This document shows positions 39,647 through 49,285 of a stretch of 64,000 nt of DNA, in pieces (position 1 is the stretch's first letter; each line of letters begins with the position of its first letter). Location: contig JABHIE010000015.1 of assembly GCA_018671175.1 (NCBI GenBank), positions 1 to 64,000 of the forward strand, written 5' to 3'. Below the pieces are notes generated by a model. That model was given only the letters and a program-made list of their open reading frames with translations, was not told the DNA's origin and did no database searches. This DNA is from Planctomycetota bacterium. GTDB taxonomy: Bacteria; Planctomycetota; UBA1135. Made by a program: the position numbers and the translations under genes.

Positions 39647-40185
39647 TAATTCGCCCCCCCCTGCTCAGCTTTGAGCAATGCATTGGTGTCGTCAATCGGG
39701 AATCGACGACGAGCGATATGGACGGCACCAACGAGCGCGGCCAGCAAAACAATTGACGCAAACTCAAAAGCGATGAGCCATTCGTCAAAGCGCAAAAACT
39801 CTAGGCCAATTTCTTTGACCGTTGATGCTGGCAATTCGCCATCGCCAGACGACCAAACCGTGCCAGCCATTTTGTAAGCCGAAAGCACAGCCGTGCCTCC
39901 TGCCAAAATGACCGCAACAAAAATGCGCTTGAGGCTGCGTTCCGTTTCGCTCGGCTTAGTCAACATCAAGCCAAACAAGAGCAACATCAAAATGCCGCCC
40001 GCGTAAATCAAGACCTGGGTCATCGCGAGGAAGTCAGCATTTAATGTGACATAAAGCCCGGACATCCCGAGCAGTGTGCCGAGGAGTGAAAAGGCGGAAT
40101 GAACCACATTTTTGTGGAACAGCGAAACCAGCGCAAAGCCGAGAGTCATCGCTGCAAAGAAATAAAACGCGAGTTGGATACCCAT
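39646..40185 (-). CDS. nuoJ: NADH-quinone oxidoreductase subunit J
   Basis: Position; NVVHSAFSLLGTLLGMSGLYVTLNADFLAMTQVLIYAGGILMLLLFGLML. Confidence 0.93.
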   Translation of the reverse strand: MGIQLAFYFFAAMTLGFALVSLFHKNVVHSAFSLLGTLLGMSGLYVTLNADFLAMTQVLIYAGGILMLLLFGLMLTKPSETERSLKRIFVAVILAGGTAVLSAYKMAGTVWSSGDGELPASTVKEIGLEFLRFDEWLIAFEFASIVLLAALVGAVHIARRRFPIDDTNALLKAEQGGAN

Positions 40186-40790
40186 TATTCTTTCTCCTTG
40201 GTTGGCGGCTCAGGTGGTGCCTCTGGGGCCGCGGCTTCCTCAGCCTCTTTGGCTGCTTTTTCAGCTGCTTTCTTGGCAGCCTTTTCAGCGGCCTTTTTCT
40301 TTTTGAGCTCATCAGCCTTTGCGATGCGCACTTTTTGCTCTTCGGTCAAGCCGGTGTAGCTCAACAACTCTTTCAAGAACATAGGCTTGGTTTCGCTGAC
40401 CATCGAATAATCACTACCCAAATGGATGCAATCTTTCGGGCAAGGGTAAACGCAAAGCTCACAGAACATACACTTTTCGTAATCAACCGTGAACTTAAAC
40501 CACTCAAGCTCTTTGCCATGGCGATCGTATTCCATCTCGATGCAATCAACAGGGCAAGCCTTAGCGCAAGCTTGGCAACCGATGCAAATATCTTGCTCAA
40601 GGAAGTGGATGCCACGATAACGCGCATCAATCGGCAAAGCCTCGTCAGGGTATTGAATCGTAACGGGCGTCGATCGAAAATTGCGCCAAGTGATACCCAA
40701 ACCAACCCAAGTTGATTTGACACCCGCGCACACATTACCCCACCAAGTAGGTTTAGGCAGAGGCTCTTTTGGAATTTGTAAGGATGCCAT
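40185..40790 (-). CDS. nuoI: NADH-quinone oxidoreductase subunit I (2x[4Fe-4S]) with Ala/Lys/Glu-rich C-terminal tail
   Basis: CIGCQACAKACPVDCIEME and CMFCELCVYPCPKDCIHLG; tail ELKKKKAAEKAAKKAAEKAAKEAEEAAAPEAPPEPPTKEKE. Confidence 0.95.
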   Translation of the reverse strand: MASLQIPKEPLPKPTWWGNVCAGVKSTWVGLGITWRNFRSTPVTIQYPDEALPIDARYRGIHFLEQDICIGCQACAKACPVDCIEMEYDRHGKELEWFKFTVDYEKCMFCELCVYPCPKDCIHLGSDYSMVSETKPMFLKELLSYTGLTEEQKVRIAKADELKKKKAAEKAAKKAAEKAAKEAEEAAAPEAPPEPPTKEKE

Positions 40791-40792
40791 GA

Positions 40793-41866
40793 TTACCAGC
40801 CCATCGCGAATTTAAAGTATTCCCAGCCAGCGGCCATAAAGACCAGAATGAGACAAAGCGGAGTCAGGTATTTGTACCCCATGGTCATCACTTGATCAAT
40901 GCGCAGGCGCGGTAAAGTCCAGCGCACCCAAATCATGACCAAAAGCAAGAGCATCGATTTGGTCACGAACGACCCGATGCAAAGGACGGTGTGCAGGAAG
41001 GAACCCGCCTCAAGCAAATTCATGCCAGGGAAGCTGTAGCCGCCCAACCAGAATGCCGTGCCGATTGCCCCCATCAGGAACATTGCTGCATATTCTTCCA
41101 TGAAGAAGAATGCCCATCGCATACCTGAATATTCAGTGTGGAAACCAGCGACCAATTCGGACTCGGTTTCAGGCAAGTCAAATGGCGTGCGTTTCGTTTC
41201 GGCAAGTGCCGCCGTAAAGAATAAGAAGAAAGATGGAATCGCAATCCAGAAGGCATCGCTAAAGATGTACCACTGCATGCCATACCACCCACTTTGTGCG
41301 TCACTCGCGGCCTTGAGCGAAAATGTGCCGTAGTACATAACGGGCATCATTAACGATAGGCCAAGCGGGATTTCATAGGAAGCAACTTGAGCCGCTTCGC
41401 GCATCGCGCCATAAAGCGACCACTTATTGTTAGAGCCCCAGCCCGCCATCACGACACCAATCGTTGTAATCGACGAGATGGCCAAGACAAAGAAAATGCC
41501 CAGGTCAACATCGGCGACTTGCAGGTCGGGTGAGAAAGGCAAGACGACGAAAGTCGAAAGCGCAGTTGCCATCACAATGGCGGGCGCCAACTTAAAGAGC
41601 ACGCGATCGGCGCCAAGGACGACCATGTCTTCTTTCATCAACAACTTAAGGCTGTCGGCAATTGATTGCGCCCAGCCATGCCAGCCACCGACTCGCATGG
41701 GGCCAAGACGCACTTGAATGTGGCCACCCACTTTGCGCTCAAGCCAGACAGCAACCATAGCCAGAACGGCAACGAAGCCAAAGATGGCAAGAAAGCTGAT
41801 TAGCGCGCCGACGATGACGAGCAGCCAGGTTTCAAAACCCAAAAGATCACGAAGGAATTCAATCAT
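40793..41866 (-). CDS. nuoH: NADH-quinone oxidoreductase subunit H
   Basis: WLERKVGGHIQVRLGPMRVGGWHGWAQSIADSLKLLMKEDM; ETKRTPFDLPETESELVAGFHTEYSGMRWAFFFMEEY. Confidence 0.96.
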   Translation of the reverse strand: MIEFLRDLLGFETWLLVIVGALISFLAIFGFVAVLAMVAVWLERKVGGHIQVRLGPMRVGGWHGWAQSIADSLKLLMKEDMVVLGADRVLFKLAPAIVMATALSTFVVLPFSPDLQVADVDLGIFFVLAISSITTIGVVMAGWGSNNKWSLYGAMREAAQVASYEIPLGLSLMMPVMYYGTFSLKAASDAQSGWYGMQWYIFSDAFWIAIPSFFLFFTAALAETKRTPFDLPETESELVAGFHTEYSGMRWAFFFMEEYAAMFLMGAIGTAFWLGGYSFPGMNLLEAGSFLHTVLCIGSFVTKSMLLLLVMIWVRWTLPRLRIDQVMTMGYKYLTPLCLILVFMAAGWEYFKFAMGW

Positions 41867-41868
41867 GA

Positions 41869-43062
41869 TTAACGGTCGGTCTCTCCCATGACAATATCGA
41901 CCGAGCCAATGATGGCCGCGGCATCAGCAAGCATGCAGCCAGGCAGCATGTGCTCAACAATGGAAAGATTGCAGTAACTCGGCGAGCGCACGCGCATGCG
42001 GTTTGCAATTTTTTCGCCATTCGAAACGATGTAATGCCCCAATTCGCCGCGAGGGTTTTCGATACCTGCGTAAACCTCGCCCGGAGCAGGCTTGAGTGCG
42101 TGGCCAACTTCGGCATGCTGCACCTCACCCTCTTGAATGCCCTCTAGGCATTGACGGACGATTTTGACCGACTCGACCATTTCGTACATCCGTACAAAAG
42201 ACCGGTCGTAACAATCACCCAAAGTGCCTTTGTAGCCACAGCCCTTAACCGCTTCAAAATCAAACTGCTCATAAAGCATGTAGGGGTTGTTTTTGCGGAC
42301 ATCCCAATCGACGCCAGAGCCTCGGAGGACGGGGCCGCTTGTGCCCCACGCAATGGCTTGCTCTGGAGTAATGACGCCAACATTGGCCGTGCGCTCGATG
42401 AAGATTTTGTTTTCCATTAACAAATCCCAGTACTCGCACCACTTTTCGTCAAAAATGTCAGTGAACTCTTTGACCCCATCAAGCCACCCAGGAGGTGCGT
42501 CGTTCATGACGCCGCCAGGCCGGATGTAGGTGTAAGTCAGACGCGCACCACAAATCTTCTCAAAGAGATCGAGCAGCATTTCGCGCTCGCGAATCATGTA
42601 GAAAAACGGCGTGAATGCACCGAGGTCAATGCCATAAGTGCCAATCGCAACCAAGTGCGAGGCCACGCGGTTTAACTCAACCACAATCGTGCGCAAATAC
42701 TGAGCGCGCTCTGGCGCCTCAACGCCCATCAACTTTTCGACGGCGAGCGCATAACTGAGGTTGTTATTCATGCTTGCCAAATAGTCGTAGCGGTCGGTGT
42801 AAGGCAGATACTGCACATAATCGACCGACTCGCCAATCTTTTCAGCCGAGCGATGTAAGTAGCCTAAGTGGCATTGCGCGCCCGTCAGAATCTCGCCGTT
42901 GGCCTTGAGCAAAACGCGCAAAACACCGTGGGTCGCAGGATGTTGCGGGCCCATGTTAATCTCGACATCTTTCGTCGAAATATCAAACTCGACTTCTTGC
43001 CCAGGCAGGCTTGCAAAATCGCCAGCAGGGTGGAAGTTATGAAGTGCTGATTTTTGATTCAT
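41869..43062 (-). CDS. nuoD: NADH-quinone oxidoreductase subunit D
   Basis: NMGPQHPATHGVLRVLLKANGE; HLGYLHRSAEKIGE; PRGELGHYIVSNG. Confidence 0.96.
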   Translation of the reverse strand: MNQKSALHNFHPAGDFASLPGQEVEFDISTKDVEINMGPQHPATHGVLRVLLKANGEILTGAQCHLGYLHRSAEKIGESVDYVQYLPYTDRYDYLASMNNNLSYALAVEKLMGVEAPERAQYLRTIVVELNRVASHLVAIGTYGIDLGAFTPFFYMIREREMLLDLFEKICGARLTYTYIRPGGVMNDAPPGWLDGVKEFTDIFDEKWCEYWDLLMENKIFIERTANVGVITPEQAIAWGTSGPVLRGSGVDWDVRKNNPYMLYEQFDFEAVKGCGYKGTLGDCYDRSFVRMYEMVESVKIVRQCLEGIQEGEVQHAEVGHALKPAPGEVYAGIENPRGELGHYIVSNGEKIANRMRVRSPSYCNLSIVEHMLPGCMLADAAAIIGSVDIVMGETDR

Positions 43063-43074
43063 CTTGTCACCTCG

Positions 43075-43674
43075 TTACTCGCAAGAAACGCCTTTGTACT
43101 CGGCGGGGTATTCGTAATCTTTCCGCAACGGGTGGCCCGCCCAATCTTCGGGCAAAAGCATATTGCGAGGGTCAGGGTGACCGACATAAGTTAGGCCAAA
43201 CATCTCAGCGGCTTCACGCTCATGCCAGTCGGCCGCTGGGTGAATCGCAACCAAAGAATCGATTGTTAAATCATCTTTTGCGATTTGCGTTTTAAGCATC
43301 ACGCGCGCGCCCGTTTCCACATTCAGGAAGCCCCAAACGCCAAACAAAAACTCGCTCTCGCCTGATGGGTCAACTGCCGTCAAATCGTAAAGCATGTTGT
43401 ATCCCATCTCGTCGCGCATCAAAGTTGCCGCGGCGACAATCGAAGTTTTATCAGCAAGCATAAGGATGACATCCCCACGCCATTCGTGCTCTGGGTTTTC
43501 TTCGCGTGCCTTTTTTTTGAGGCGCTTAGCCTCGTCGTCAGGTGCGATTGCGGGCAGGTTTGGCACAAGGACTTCAAGCTCGATGCCGCTGTTTTTTAGA
43601 GCTACCGCAACGGCTTGCGAAGCTTCAGCCCAACTCTCAAGAGGGCCGAAAGACCATTCTGTTTTGTGGGTCAT
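43075..43674 (-). CDS. nuoC: NADH-quinone oxidoreductase subunit C
   Basis: [41 protein letters not shown]. Confidence 0.95.
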   Translation of the reverse strand: MTHKTEWSFGPLESWAEASQAVAVALKNSGIELEVLVPNLPAIAPDDEAKRLKKKAREENPEHEWRGDVILMLADKTSIVAAATLMRDEMGYNMLYDLTAVDPSGESEFLFGVWGFLNVETGARVMLKTQIAKDDLTIDSLVAIHPAADWHEREAAEMFGLTYVGHPDPRNMLLPEDWAGHPLRKDYEYPAEYKGVSCE

Positions 43675-44213
43675 GAGGAGACCTCCGAAGATGGCTCATT
43701 CGCTGGAACTTCAATCGGCGCATTGACTTCTTTGGTGATGACATGCTGACGGCGAATCTTATCTTGCAGGGCCATCAAGCCATCAAGCAAAGCCTCGGGG
43801 CGCGGAGGGCAACCTGCGATGTAAACATCAACGGGCAAGATGCGGTCGATGCCTTTCATCACGGAATAACCATATTTGTGATATGGGCCACCGCCAGTCG
43901 CACAAGCGCCCATCGCGATGACATATTTAGGGTGCGACATTTGATCATAAAGACGACGCACGCGCTCGGCCATTTTGAAATTAACTGTGCCGGCCACGAT
44001 CATCAAGTCGGCTTGGCGAGGGCTCGCTCGGAAAGCGCCCGCACCAAAACGGTCGATGTCAAATCGCGCCGCGCCCGTTGCCATCATCTCGATAGCGCAA
44101 CAAGCCAAACCAAAGGTCAATGGCCAAAGCGAACTCTGCCGCGACCAATTCAAAAGCCAATCCACGCGAGTGGTCAGAATATTATCGTCAAACTGATTTT
44201 CAAGTAAGCCCAT
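43671..44213 (-). CDS. nuoB: NADH-quinone oxidoreductase subunit B
   Basis: [83 protein letters not shown]. Confidence 0.97.
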   Translation of the reverse strand: MGLLENQFDDNILTTRVDWLLNWSRQSSLWPLTFGLACCAIEMMATGAARFDIDRFGAGAFRASPRQADLMIVAGTVNFKMAERVRRLYDQMSHPKYVIAMGACATGGGPYHKYGYSVMKGIDRILPVDVYIAGCPPRPEALLDGLMALQDKIRRQHVITKEVNAPIEVPANEPSSEVSS

Positions 44214-44215
44214 GA

Positions 44216-44623
44216 TTATTGCTCGCTGTCGTTTTTGGAACCAAAGCTACGGACCCACTCGAGATCGCCCTTTGCCCAAACATAAGCCAAGCCAAGCAAC
44301 AAAATGAGGACGAAAAGAAAACCCTCTAGCACAGCAAGACCACCGATGCCGGGTTCAGCAAAGGCCTCTTTCAAAACTCGCGCCCAAGGAAATAGGAACG
44401 CAATCTCAACCGCGAAAACAAGGTAAACCAAGGCCACCGTGTAATAACGAATATCAAAACGGAACCACGCGTCGCCAACGGCTTCTTCGCCACACTCGTA
44501 TGGCTCAAGCCCGACATCCGTATCGCGCTTAGGGCGAATGATGGTGCCCAAGAGCACAATGGCAAACACGAAAAAGCCCCCTGCAAGCAGGAAGACAAGG
44601 ATGTTAGCGTAATCGAAATGCAC
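44216..44623 (-). CDS. nuoA: NADH-quinone oxidoreductase subunit A
   Basis: [43 protein letters not shown]. Confidence 0.95.
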   Translation of the reverse strand: MHFDYANILVFLLAGGFFVFAIVLLGTIIRPKRDTDVGLEPYECGEEAVGDAWFRFDIRYYTVALVYLVFAVEIAFLFPWARVLKEAFAEPGIGGLAVLEGFLFVLILLLGLAYVWAKGDLEWVRSFGSKNDSEQ

Positions 44624-44766
44624 GGCTTCGGGGGGTTTCGGATGCGCCTATCTGGGGAAGGGGTCAGGCGGCGCAAGGGTTGCGTATTCTCTTAACCCTC
44701 ACCTCTCGTAGCAAGAGCAGGGGCTAATTCTGCCTAAATAAGCCAAATATAAAACTCTTACTAGGT

Positions 44767-45465
44767 TTATTTATCTCGGTTCGTGAGCCACAAAAAAGAA
44801 ACGGACGAAAGGCCAGCAGAAGCGAAGATCATCAGCATCACCATAATTTGGTAACGCGAGGCCACAAAAGGAGTTACGCCGGATAATATCTGCCCGGTCA
44901 TCATGCCAGGGATCGAAACCAAACCTACAGCAAACAGCGAATTCATAATCGGAATCAAGGATGTCTGCAAAGCGACGCGCCGAGCGGCTAAGGGTGTCTC
45001 GCCACGGTCGACTTCAGCGTAAAACCTATCAGCGGCGAGGCTTACGCTATTCATGGCATTTGCGAAAATCATGCCCGCCAGTGGGATCATATACCGTGGC
45101 TCAAACCAAGGCTCTATTTTCAGCACTCCTGCCGTAACCGCCACGAGTGTGATGCCACCACCAACGGCAATTGAAACAAACGCATGGCGATAGAGGCCCG
45201 CGCGTCTTGGCTTGACTGAACTCAGTGCAATCCAGCTCGAAGCCGCGACCATCACGCCCAAAACGAGCAAAACGACCCATGAATGCTCGGTCTCAAAGAG
45301 AAAGGTCAGGAAATAACCGATCAGCAGGAGCTGCCCCAGCATGCGAGCAAATGCATAGAGCGCATTTTTTGCATCAAGCGACCATTTAGCCAACACCACG
45401 ATGACGGCCAGTGCGGGGAGCAACACAAAAACAAGATCCACCAAAGCAATTTCTGGCGTATTCAT
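44767..45465 (-). CDS. FetB-like (UPF0014) ABC transporter permease
   Basis: LEPWFEPRYMIPLAGMIFANAMNSVSLAADRF-type motif (IEPWFEPRYMIPLAGMIFANAMNSVSLAADRFYAEV), SIPGMMTGQILSGVTPFVASRYQIMVMLMIFASAGLSS; start at MNTPEIAL. Confidence 0.88.
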   Translation of the reverse strand: MNTPEIALVDLVFVLLPALAVIVVLAKWSLDAKNALYAFARMLGQLLLIGYFLTFLFETEHSWVVLLVLGVMVAASSWIALSSVKPRRAGLYRHAFVSIAVGGGITLVAVTAGVLKIEPWFEPRYMIPLAGMIFANAMNSVSLAADRFYAEVDRGETPLAARRVALQTSLIPIMNSLFAVGLVSIPGMMTGQILSGVTPFVASRYQIMVMLMIFASAGLSSVSFLWLTNRDK

Positions 45466-45494
45466 CTTTGTTGACTCCCTCTCATTCGGCAAAA

Positions 45495-45521
45495 GCCCTC
45501 GCCACTAGAAGCAGCGAGGGC
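45495..45521 (-). terminator. Intrinsic terminator downstream of korAB
   Basis: Minus-strand GCCCTCGC-TGCTTCTAGTG-GCGAGGGC followed by TTTTG. Confidence 0.75.
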
Positions 45522-45528
45522 GAGCTAG

Positions 45529-46530
45529 TTACCCGACGACCCAGGTATCGCCGTCGTTTAGCAAAGACTCAAGAGTGCCTTCACCTTGGGCTTCAATCTG
45601 CGCCGACAACTGAGCGTGAATGTCTTCGTCAAGCACAGGGCGCTCGACATTGCGGAAGATGCCAATCGGCACAGGGATCTCGCCCCGCTCATCTTTGTGG
45701 CATAAACGATATGCATTTGCACCCGTTTCGCCATCGGCTTGCCAGACATCAGCTTCGTCTGCTGAAACGATTTCGATATCGCTCGGCGTGAACTTAATGC
45801 CCATGTCGCCATCTTTACCAAAGACAAGCTTTTTGCCTGGCCACAAATCGACCTGACGATCGTCGCGGACTTCTTTGTCGGTAATATGAGTGAAAGCGTT
45901 GTGATTAAAAATCACGCAGTTTTGAATCACCTCAACAAAAGCGTATCCCTTGTGGGCATGCGCGGCCTCAAGCACCATTTTCATGTGCTTAGGCTGAGTA
46001 TCAATTGTGCGCGCTACGAAAGTTGCACCCGAACCCAAAGCCAAGGCAATCGGATTAAACGGAGCATCAAGCGAACCATAAGGCGAGGAAATCGTCTTTT
46101 TACCACGCTCGGAAGTTGGCGAATACTGCCCCTTAGTCAAACCGTAAATACGGTTGTTAAACAAAACAGTTTTAATGCCAATGTTGCGGCGCATCGCGTG
46201 AATCGTGTGATTGCCGCCAATCGACAAACCATCACCATCACCTGTAAAAACCCAAACATCAAGCTCAGGGCGAGCCGACTTGACGCCAGAAGCAATCGCA
46301 GCCGCGCGACCATGAATGCCATGAAAACCATAAGTATCCATGTAGTAAGGGAAGCGACTCGAGCAGCCAATGCCCGACACGCACACAAAGTTTTCTTTGG
46401 GAACACCCAGGCCAGCAAATACCTGCTGGACGGAATTCAAAATCGCGTAGTCGCCACAACCCGGGCACCAACGCACATCTTGGTCTGAGGAAAAATCCTT
46501 CTTCTTGTAGGTAGGAGTTTCAGTAGTCAT
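45529..46530 (-). CDS. korB: 2-oxoacid:ferredoxin oxidoreductase subunit beta
   Basis: RWCPGCGDYAILNSVQQVFAGLGVPKENFVCVSGIGCSSRFPYYMDTYGFHGIHGRAAAIASG; VFTGDGDGLSIGGNH (TPP binding). Confidence 0.93.
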   Translation of the reverse strand: MTTETPTYKKKDFSSDQDVRWCPGCGDYAILNSVQQVFAGLGVPKENFVCVSGIGCSSRFPYYMDTYGFHGIHGRAAAIASGVKSARPELDVWVFTGDGDGLSIGGNHTIHAMRRNIGIKTVLFNNRIYGLTKGQYSPTSERGKKTISSPYGSLDAPFNPIALALGSGATFVARTIDTQPKHMKMVLEAAHAHKGYAFVEVIQNCVIFNHNAFTHITDKEVRDDRQVDLWPGKKLVFGKDGDMGIKFTPSDIEIVSADEADVWQADGETGANAYRLCHKDERGEIPVPIGIFRNVERPVLDEDIHAQLSAQIEAQGEGTLESLLNDGDTWVVG

Positions 46531-46544
46531 CGTCTTAGCCCCGC

Positions 46545-48398
46545 TTATGCGAGATGGCCCTCAACGCGAGCCATGATTTCAGAAACAGTGAAGGGCTTAC
46601 CCGTCACTTTAGAGAAGGAATCCACATCTTTGAGGAACTCCATGCGGATGAGGCGTGACAAATGCCCGCGGTTCATCTCAGGAATGATGACCGTATCGAA
46701 ACGATCAATGACATCGCCGAGATCTTTTGGCAAAGGCCAAACATTGCGCAAATGCAATTGAGAAACATCTTTGCCCTCGCGCTGCAAACGACCAACCGCG
46801 CCATGAATCGCGCCGTAAGTCGAACCCCAACCCAAGACAAGAACCTTGCCAGAGTCGCCGCCATGAACTTTTAGCGGTGCGTAAGAATCAGCGATACCCA
46901 TCACCTTTTTCTCGCGCAACAAAACCATGTGCTGGTGATTATCAGCATCGCCACTCACCACACCCGAGCCATCAAGCTTTTCGAGACCGCCAACGCGATG
47001 CTCTAAACCCGGCGTGCCAGGCAACGCCCACGGACGCACCCCACGCTCATCGTGGTAATAAGCCTGGAAGCCCTCGGCATCAGCGCTAGTTGGATGGGTA
47101 ATCGGGAAAGGCTCAAGCTCACTCACATCAGGCACAAGGAACGGCTCAGCGCCATTACCTAAGTAACCATCAGTCAGCAAAATGACAGGCGTCATGTAAG
47201 TCATGGCCATGCGAGAAGCCTCGATGGCTGCATGGAAGCAATCACTTGGCGATTGTGCCGCGATCACGGGGATGGGCGCTTCACCGTTGCGACCGAAAAT
47301 CGCAAACATCAGATCAGATTGCTCGGTTTTAGTCGGCATCCCTGTTGAAGGCCCGCCACGCTGAACATTAACAATGACCAGCGGCAGCTCAGCCATCACG
47401 GCCAAACCCATCGCCTCAACTTTAAGCGCCAAACCTGGGCCAGAAGTCGTTGTCACAGCCATCATGCCCGCAAAAGAAGCACCAATTGCAGTACATATGC
47501 CCGCAATCTCGTCTTCGGCCTGGAAAGTAACCACATCATGATTCTTGTACTTAGCAAGAGCATGAAGGATGTCAGTCGCCGGCGTAATAGGGTAAGAACC
47601 CAAATACAACTTTTTGCCAGACAAGTGAGAAGCCGCGACCAAGCCCATGGCGGTCGCCGCATTACCCATGATGTTGCGGTATGTGCCGCTGGGCAAAGTC
47701 GCCTTGCTGACCTCGTAGCGGCCAGCTTGGAAAACCTCGAGGTTTTCAGCAACAATCGAACCCGCCTTCAGTGCGGCCAAGTTTGCCGCTAGGACTTCAG
47801 GCTTTTTCGCGAATTTCTTGTTGAGCCATTTTTCGGTCGTCTCAGCCGAACGCGAGAAAATCCAATAAAGCATGCCAAGCGCCAGCAAGTTTTTGCAGCG
47901 CAAGCCATCTTTTTTAGACACACCACTCTCAGCCGTTGCATCGAGCGTGAGTTGATTCAAATCAACCGGTACGAAGACATATTCTTCGTGCAGATTTGGG
48001 TCGTCAAGCGGATTGCTGTCGTATTCAGCCTTGGCCAAATCTTTCTCGGTAAAGTTGCCGATGTTCACAATCAAGATGCCGCCCTTTTTTAAGTCGGCGA
48101 TGTTCATCTTGAATGCAGCCGCGTTCATGGCGACCATCACATCAGGCAAATCACCTGGCGAATGGATATCACGCGAGGCGAATCTCAACTGAAAACCAGA
48201 CACCCCATAGAGCGTGCCGGTAGGGGCGCGAATCTCAGATGGGTAGTCAGGGAAGGTCGCCAAGTCGTTGCCGAGCATGGCGGAGGTATCGGTGAACTGC
48301 TTGCCGGTGAGCTGCATGCCGTCACCGGAATCGCCTACAAAGCGAATGACGACATCCTCGAGGGATTCAAGCTTGCGTTCTTGAGTTTGTTCACTCAT
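46545..48398 (-). CDS. korA: 2-oxoacid:ferredoxin oxidoreductase subunit alpha (gamma-alpha fusion)
   Basis: VVIRFVGDSGDGMQLTGKQFTDTSAMLGNDLATFPDYPSEIRAPTGTLYGVSGFQLRF; YPITPATDILHALAKYKN; NVQRGGPSTGMPTKTEQSDL; start set at MSEQTQERK (48398). Confidence 0.93.
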   Translation of the reverse strand: MSEQTQERKLESLEDVVIRFVGDSGDGMQLTGKQFTDTSAMLGNDLATFPDYPSEIRAPTGTLYGVSGFQLRFASRDIHSPGDLPDVMVAMNAAAFKMNIADLKKGGILIVNIGNFTEKDLAKAEYDSNPLDDPNLHEEYVFVPVDLNQLTLDATAESGVSKKDGLRCKNLLALGMLYWIFSRSAETTEKWLNKKFAKKPEVLAANLAALKAGSIVAENLEVFQAGRYEVSKATLPSGTYRNIMGNAATAMGLVAASHLSGKKLYLGSYPITPATDILHALAKYKNHDVVTFQAEDEIAGICTAIGASFAGMMAVTTTSGPGLALKVEAMGLAVMAELPLVIVNVQRGGPSTGMPTKTEQSDLMFAIFGRNGEAPIPVIAAQSPSDCFHAAIEASRMAMTYMTPVILLTDGYLGNGAEPFLVPDVSELEPFPITHPTSADAEGFQAYYHDERGVRPWALPGTPGLEHRVGGLEKLDGSGVVSGDADNHQHMVLLREKKVMGIADSYAPLKVHGGDSGKVLVLGWGSTYGAIHGAVGRLQREGKDVSQLHLRNVWPLPKDLGDVIDRFDTVIIPEMNRGHLSRLIRMEFLKDVDSFSKVTGKPFTVSEIMARVEGHLA

Positions 48399-48542
48399 GC
48401 TTAAGTTGTGGTATTGAAACCACTTAAGAGCATCGGAGGTAATTGTTGGGGCTACGGTTGCACGAAAGACAACCACAGGAATGCGTATTTTAGTTCACAT
48501 TCGCCTAAGAAAAACGCCTACTTATTGTCTTTTCTTAATGTT

Positions 48543-49241
48543 TCACTCATCCGCAAAAACCATGCGGAAACAAGCGCCTTGCCCATCGGCACGATTGCGA
48601 GCCGTCAAGCCGCCGCCCTGCAAAGCCATCGCTTCTAAAACCGAGGTCAAACCCAGGCCGCGAACCTCGCCGCCAGAGGCCTTTGTCGAGCGAAAGGCCT
48701 GAATCAAATCGCCCAATCCGCCAGCAGGGATACCGCACCCACGATCGCGGACCTCGAGCCAAGCCGCTCCGCTGCCATCTGAAACAGCCGCGCCCCAGCA
48801 AATCTCGATTTCAGCGGAGCCTGTGGAGGCATCATGCGCGTTCCAGAGCAAATTGAGCAATGCACGCTCGAGCGCCATCCGCCGCCCAACCACCGAAATG
48901 CTCTCATCGGAATCGCGAGTCAAAGTTACGGGGTCTTCGCAGCGGCTGGCGAAAACGCAAACAGCGCTATTGACCAGCTCGCCCAAGGTGAAGGACGATG
49001 CCTCTTCACGCTCGGCGGCGGCGCAGGCCAGCAAACCATCACACAATGCAGCCGCCCGACCCGCCGCGACTGAAATGGCATCAAGGCTACGCGCCAAGCC
49101 CTGATCGCTCGCATGAGCGGCCAACTGCAAATCGGCATGCCCTTGAACCGTAGTTAATAAATTCCGCAAATCATGCGCAAGGAAGACGGCTTCCTCGGCA
49201 GCGGACACGGATGTATGGGCTTCAGGCTTGGTCATAGGCAC
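48543..49241 (-). CDS. Small soluble histidine kinase-like protein (H-box + HATPase)
   Basis: AVFLAHDLRNLLTTVQGHADL; ALLNLLWNAHDAS; LEVRDRGCGIPAGGLGDLIQAFRSTKASGGEVRGLGLTSV. Confidence 0.85.
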   Translation of the reverse strand: MPMTKPEAHTSVSAAEEAVFLAHDLRNLLTTVQGHADLQLAAHASDQGLARSLDAISVAAGRAAALCDGLLACAAAEREEASSFTLGELVNSAVCVFASRCEDPVTLTRDSDESISVVGRRMALERALLNLLWNAHDASTGSAEIEICWGAAVSDGSGAAWLEVRDRGCGIPAGGLGDLIQAFRSTKASGGEVRGLGLTSVLEAMALQGGGLTARNRADGQGACFRMVFADE

Positions 49242-49285
49242 AGTGGCTTCTATTGTGATAGCTCAGGGCATGGGAAACAACGACC

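Noticed and set aside
48399-48476. 26-aa N-terminal extension of korA
   Set aside because: Conserved domain follows MSEQTQERKLESLEDVVIRFVGD; the upstream extension looks non-coding.
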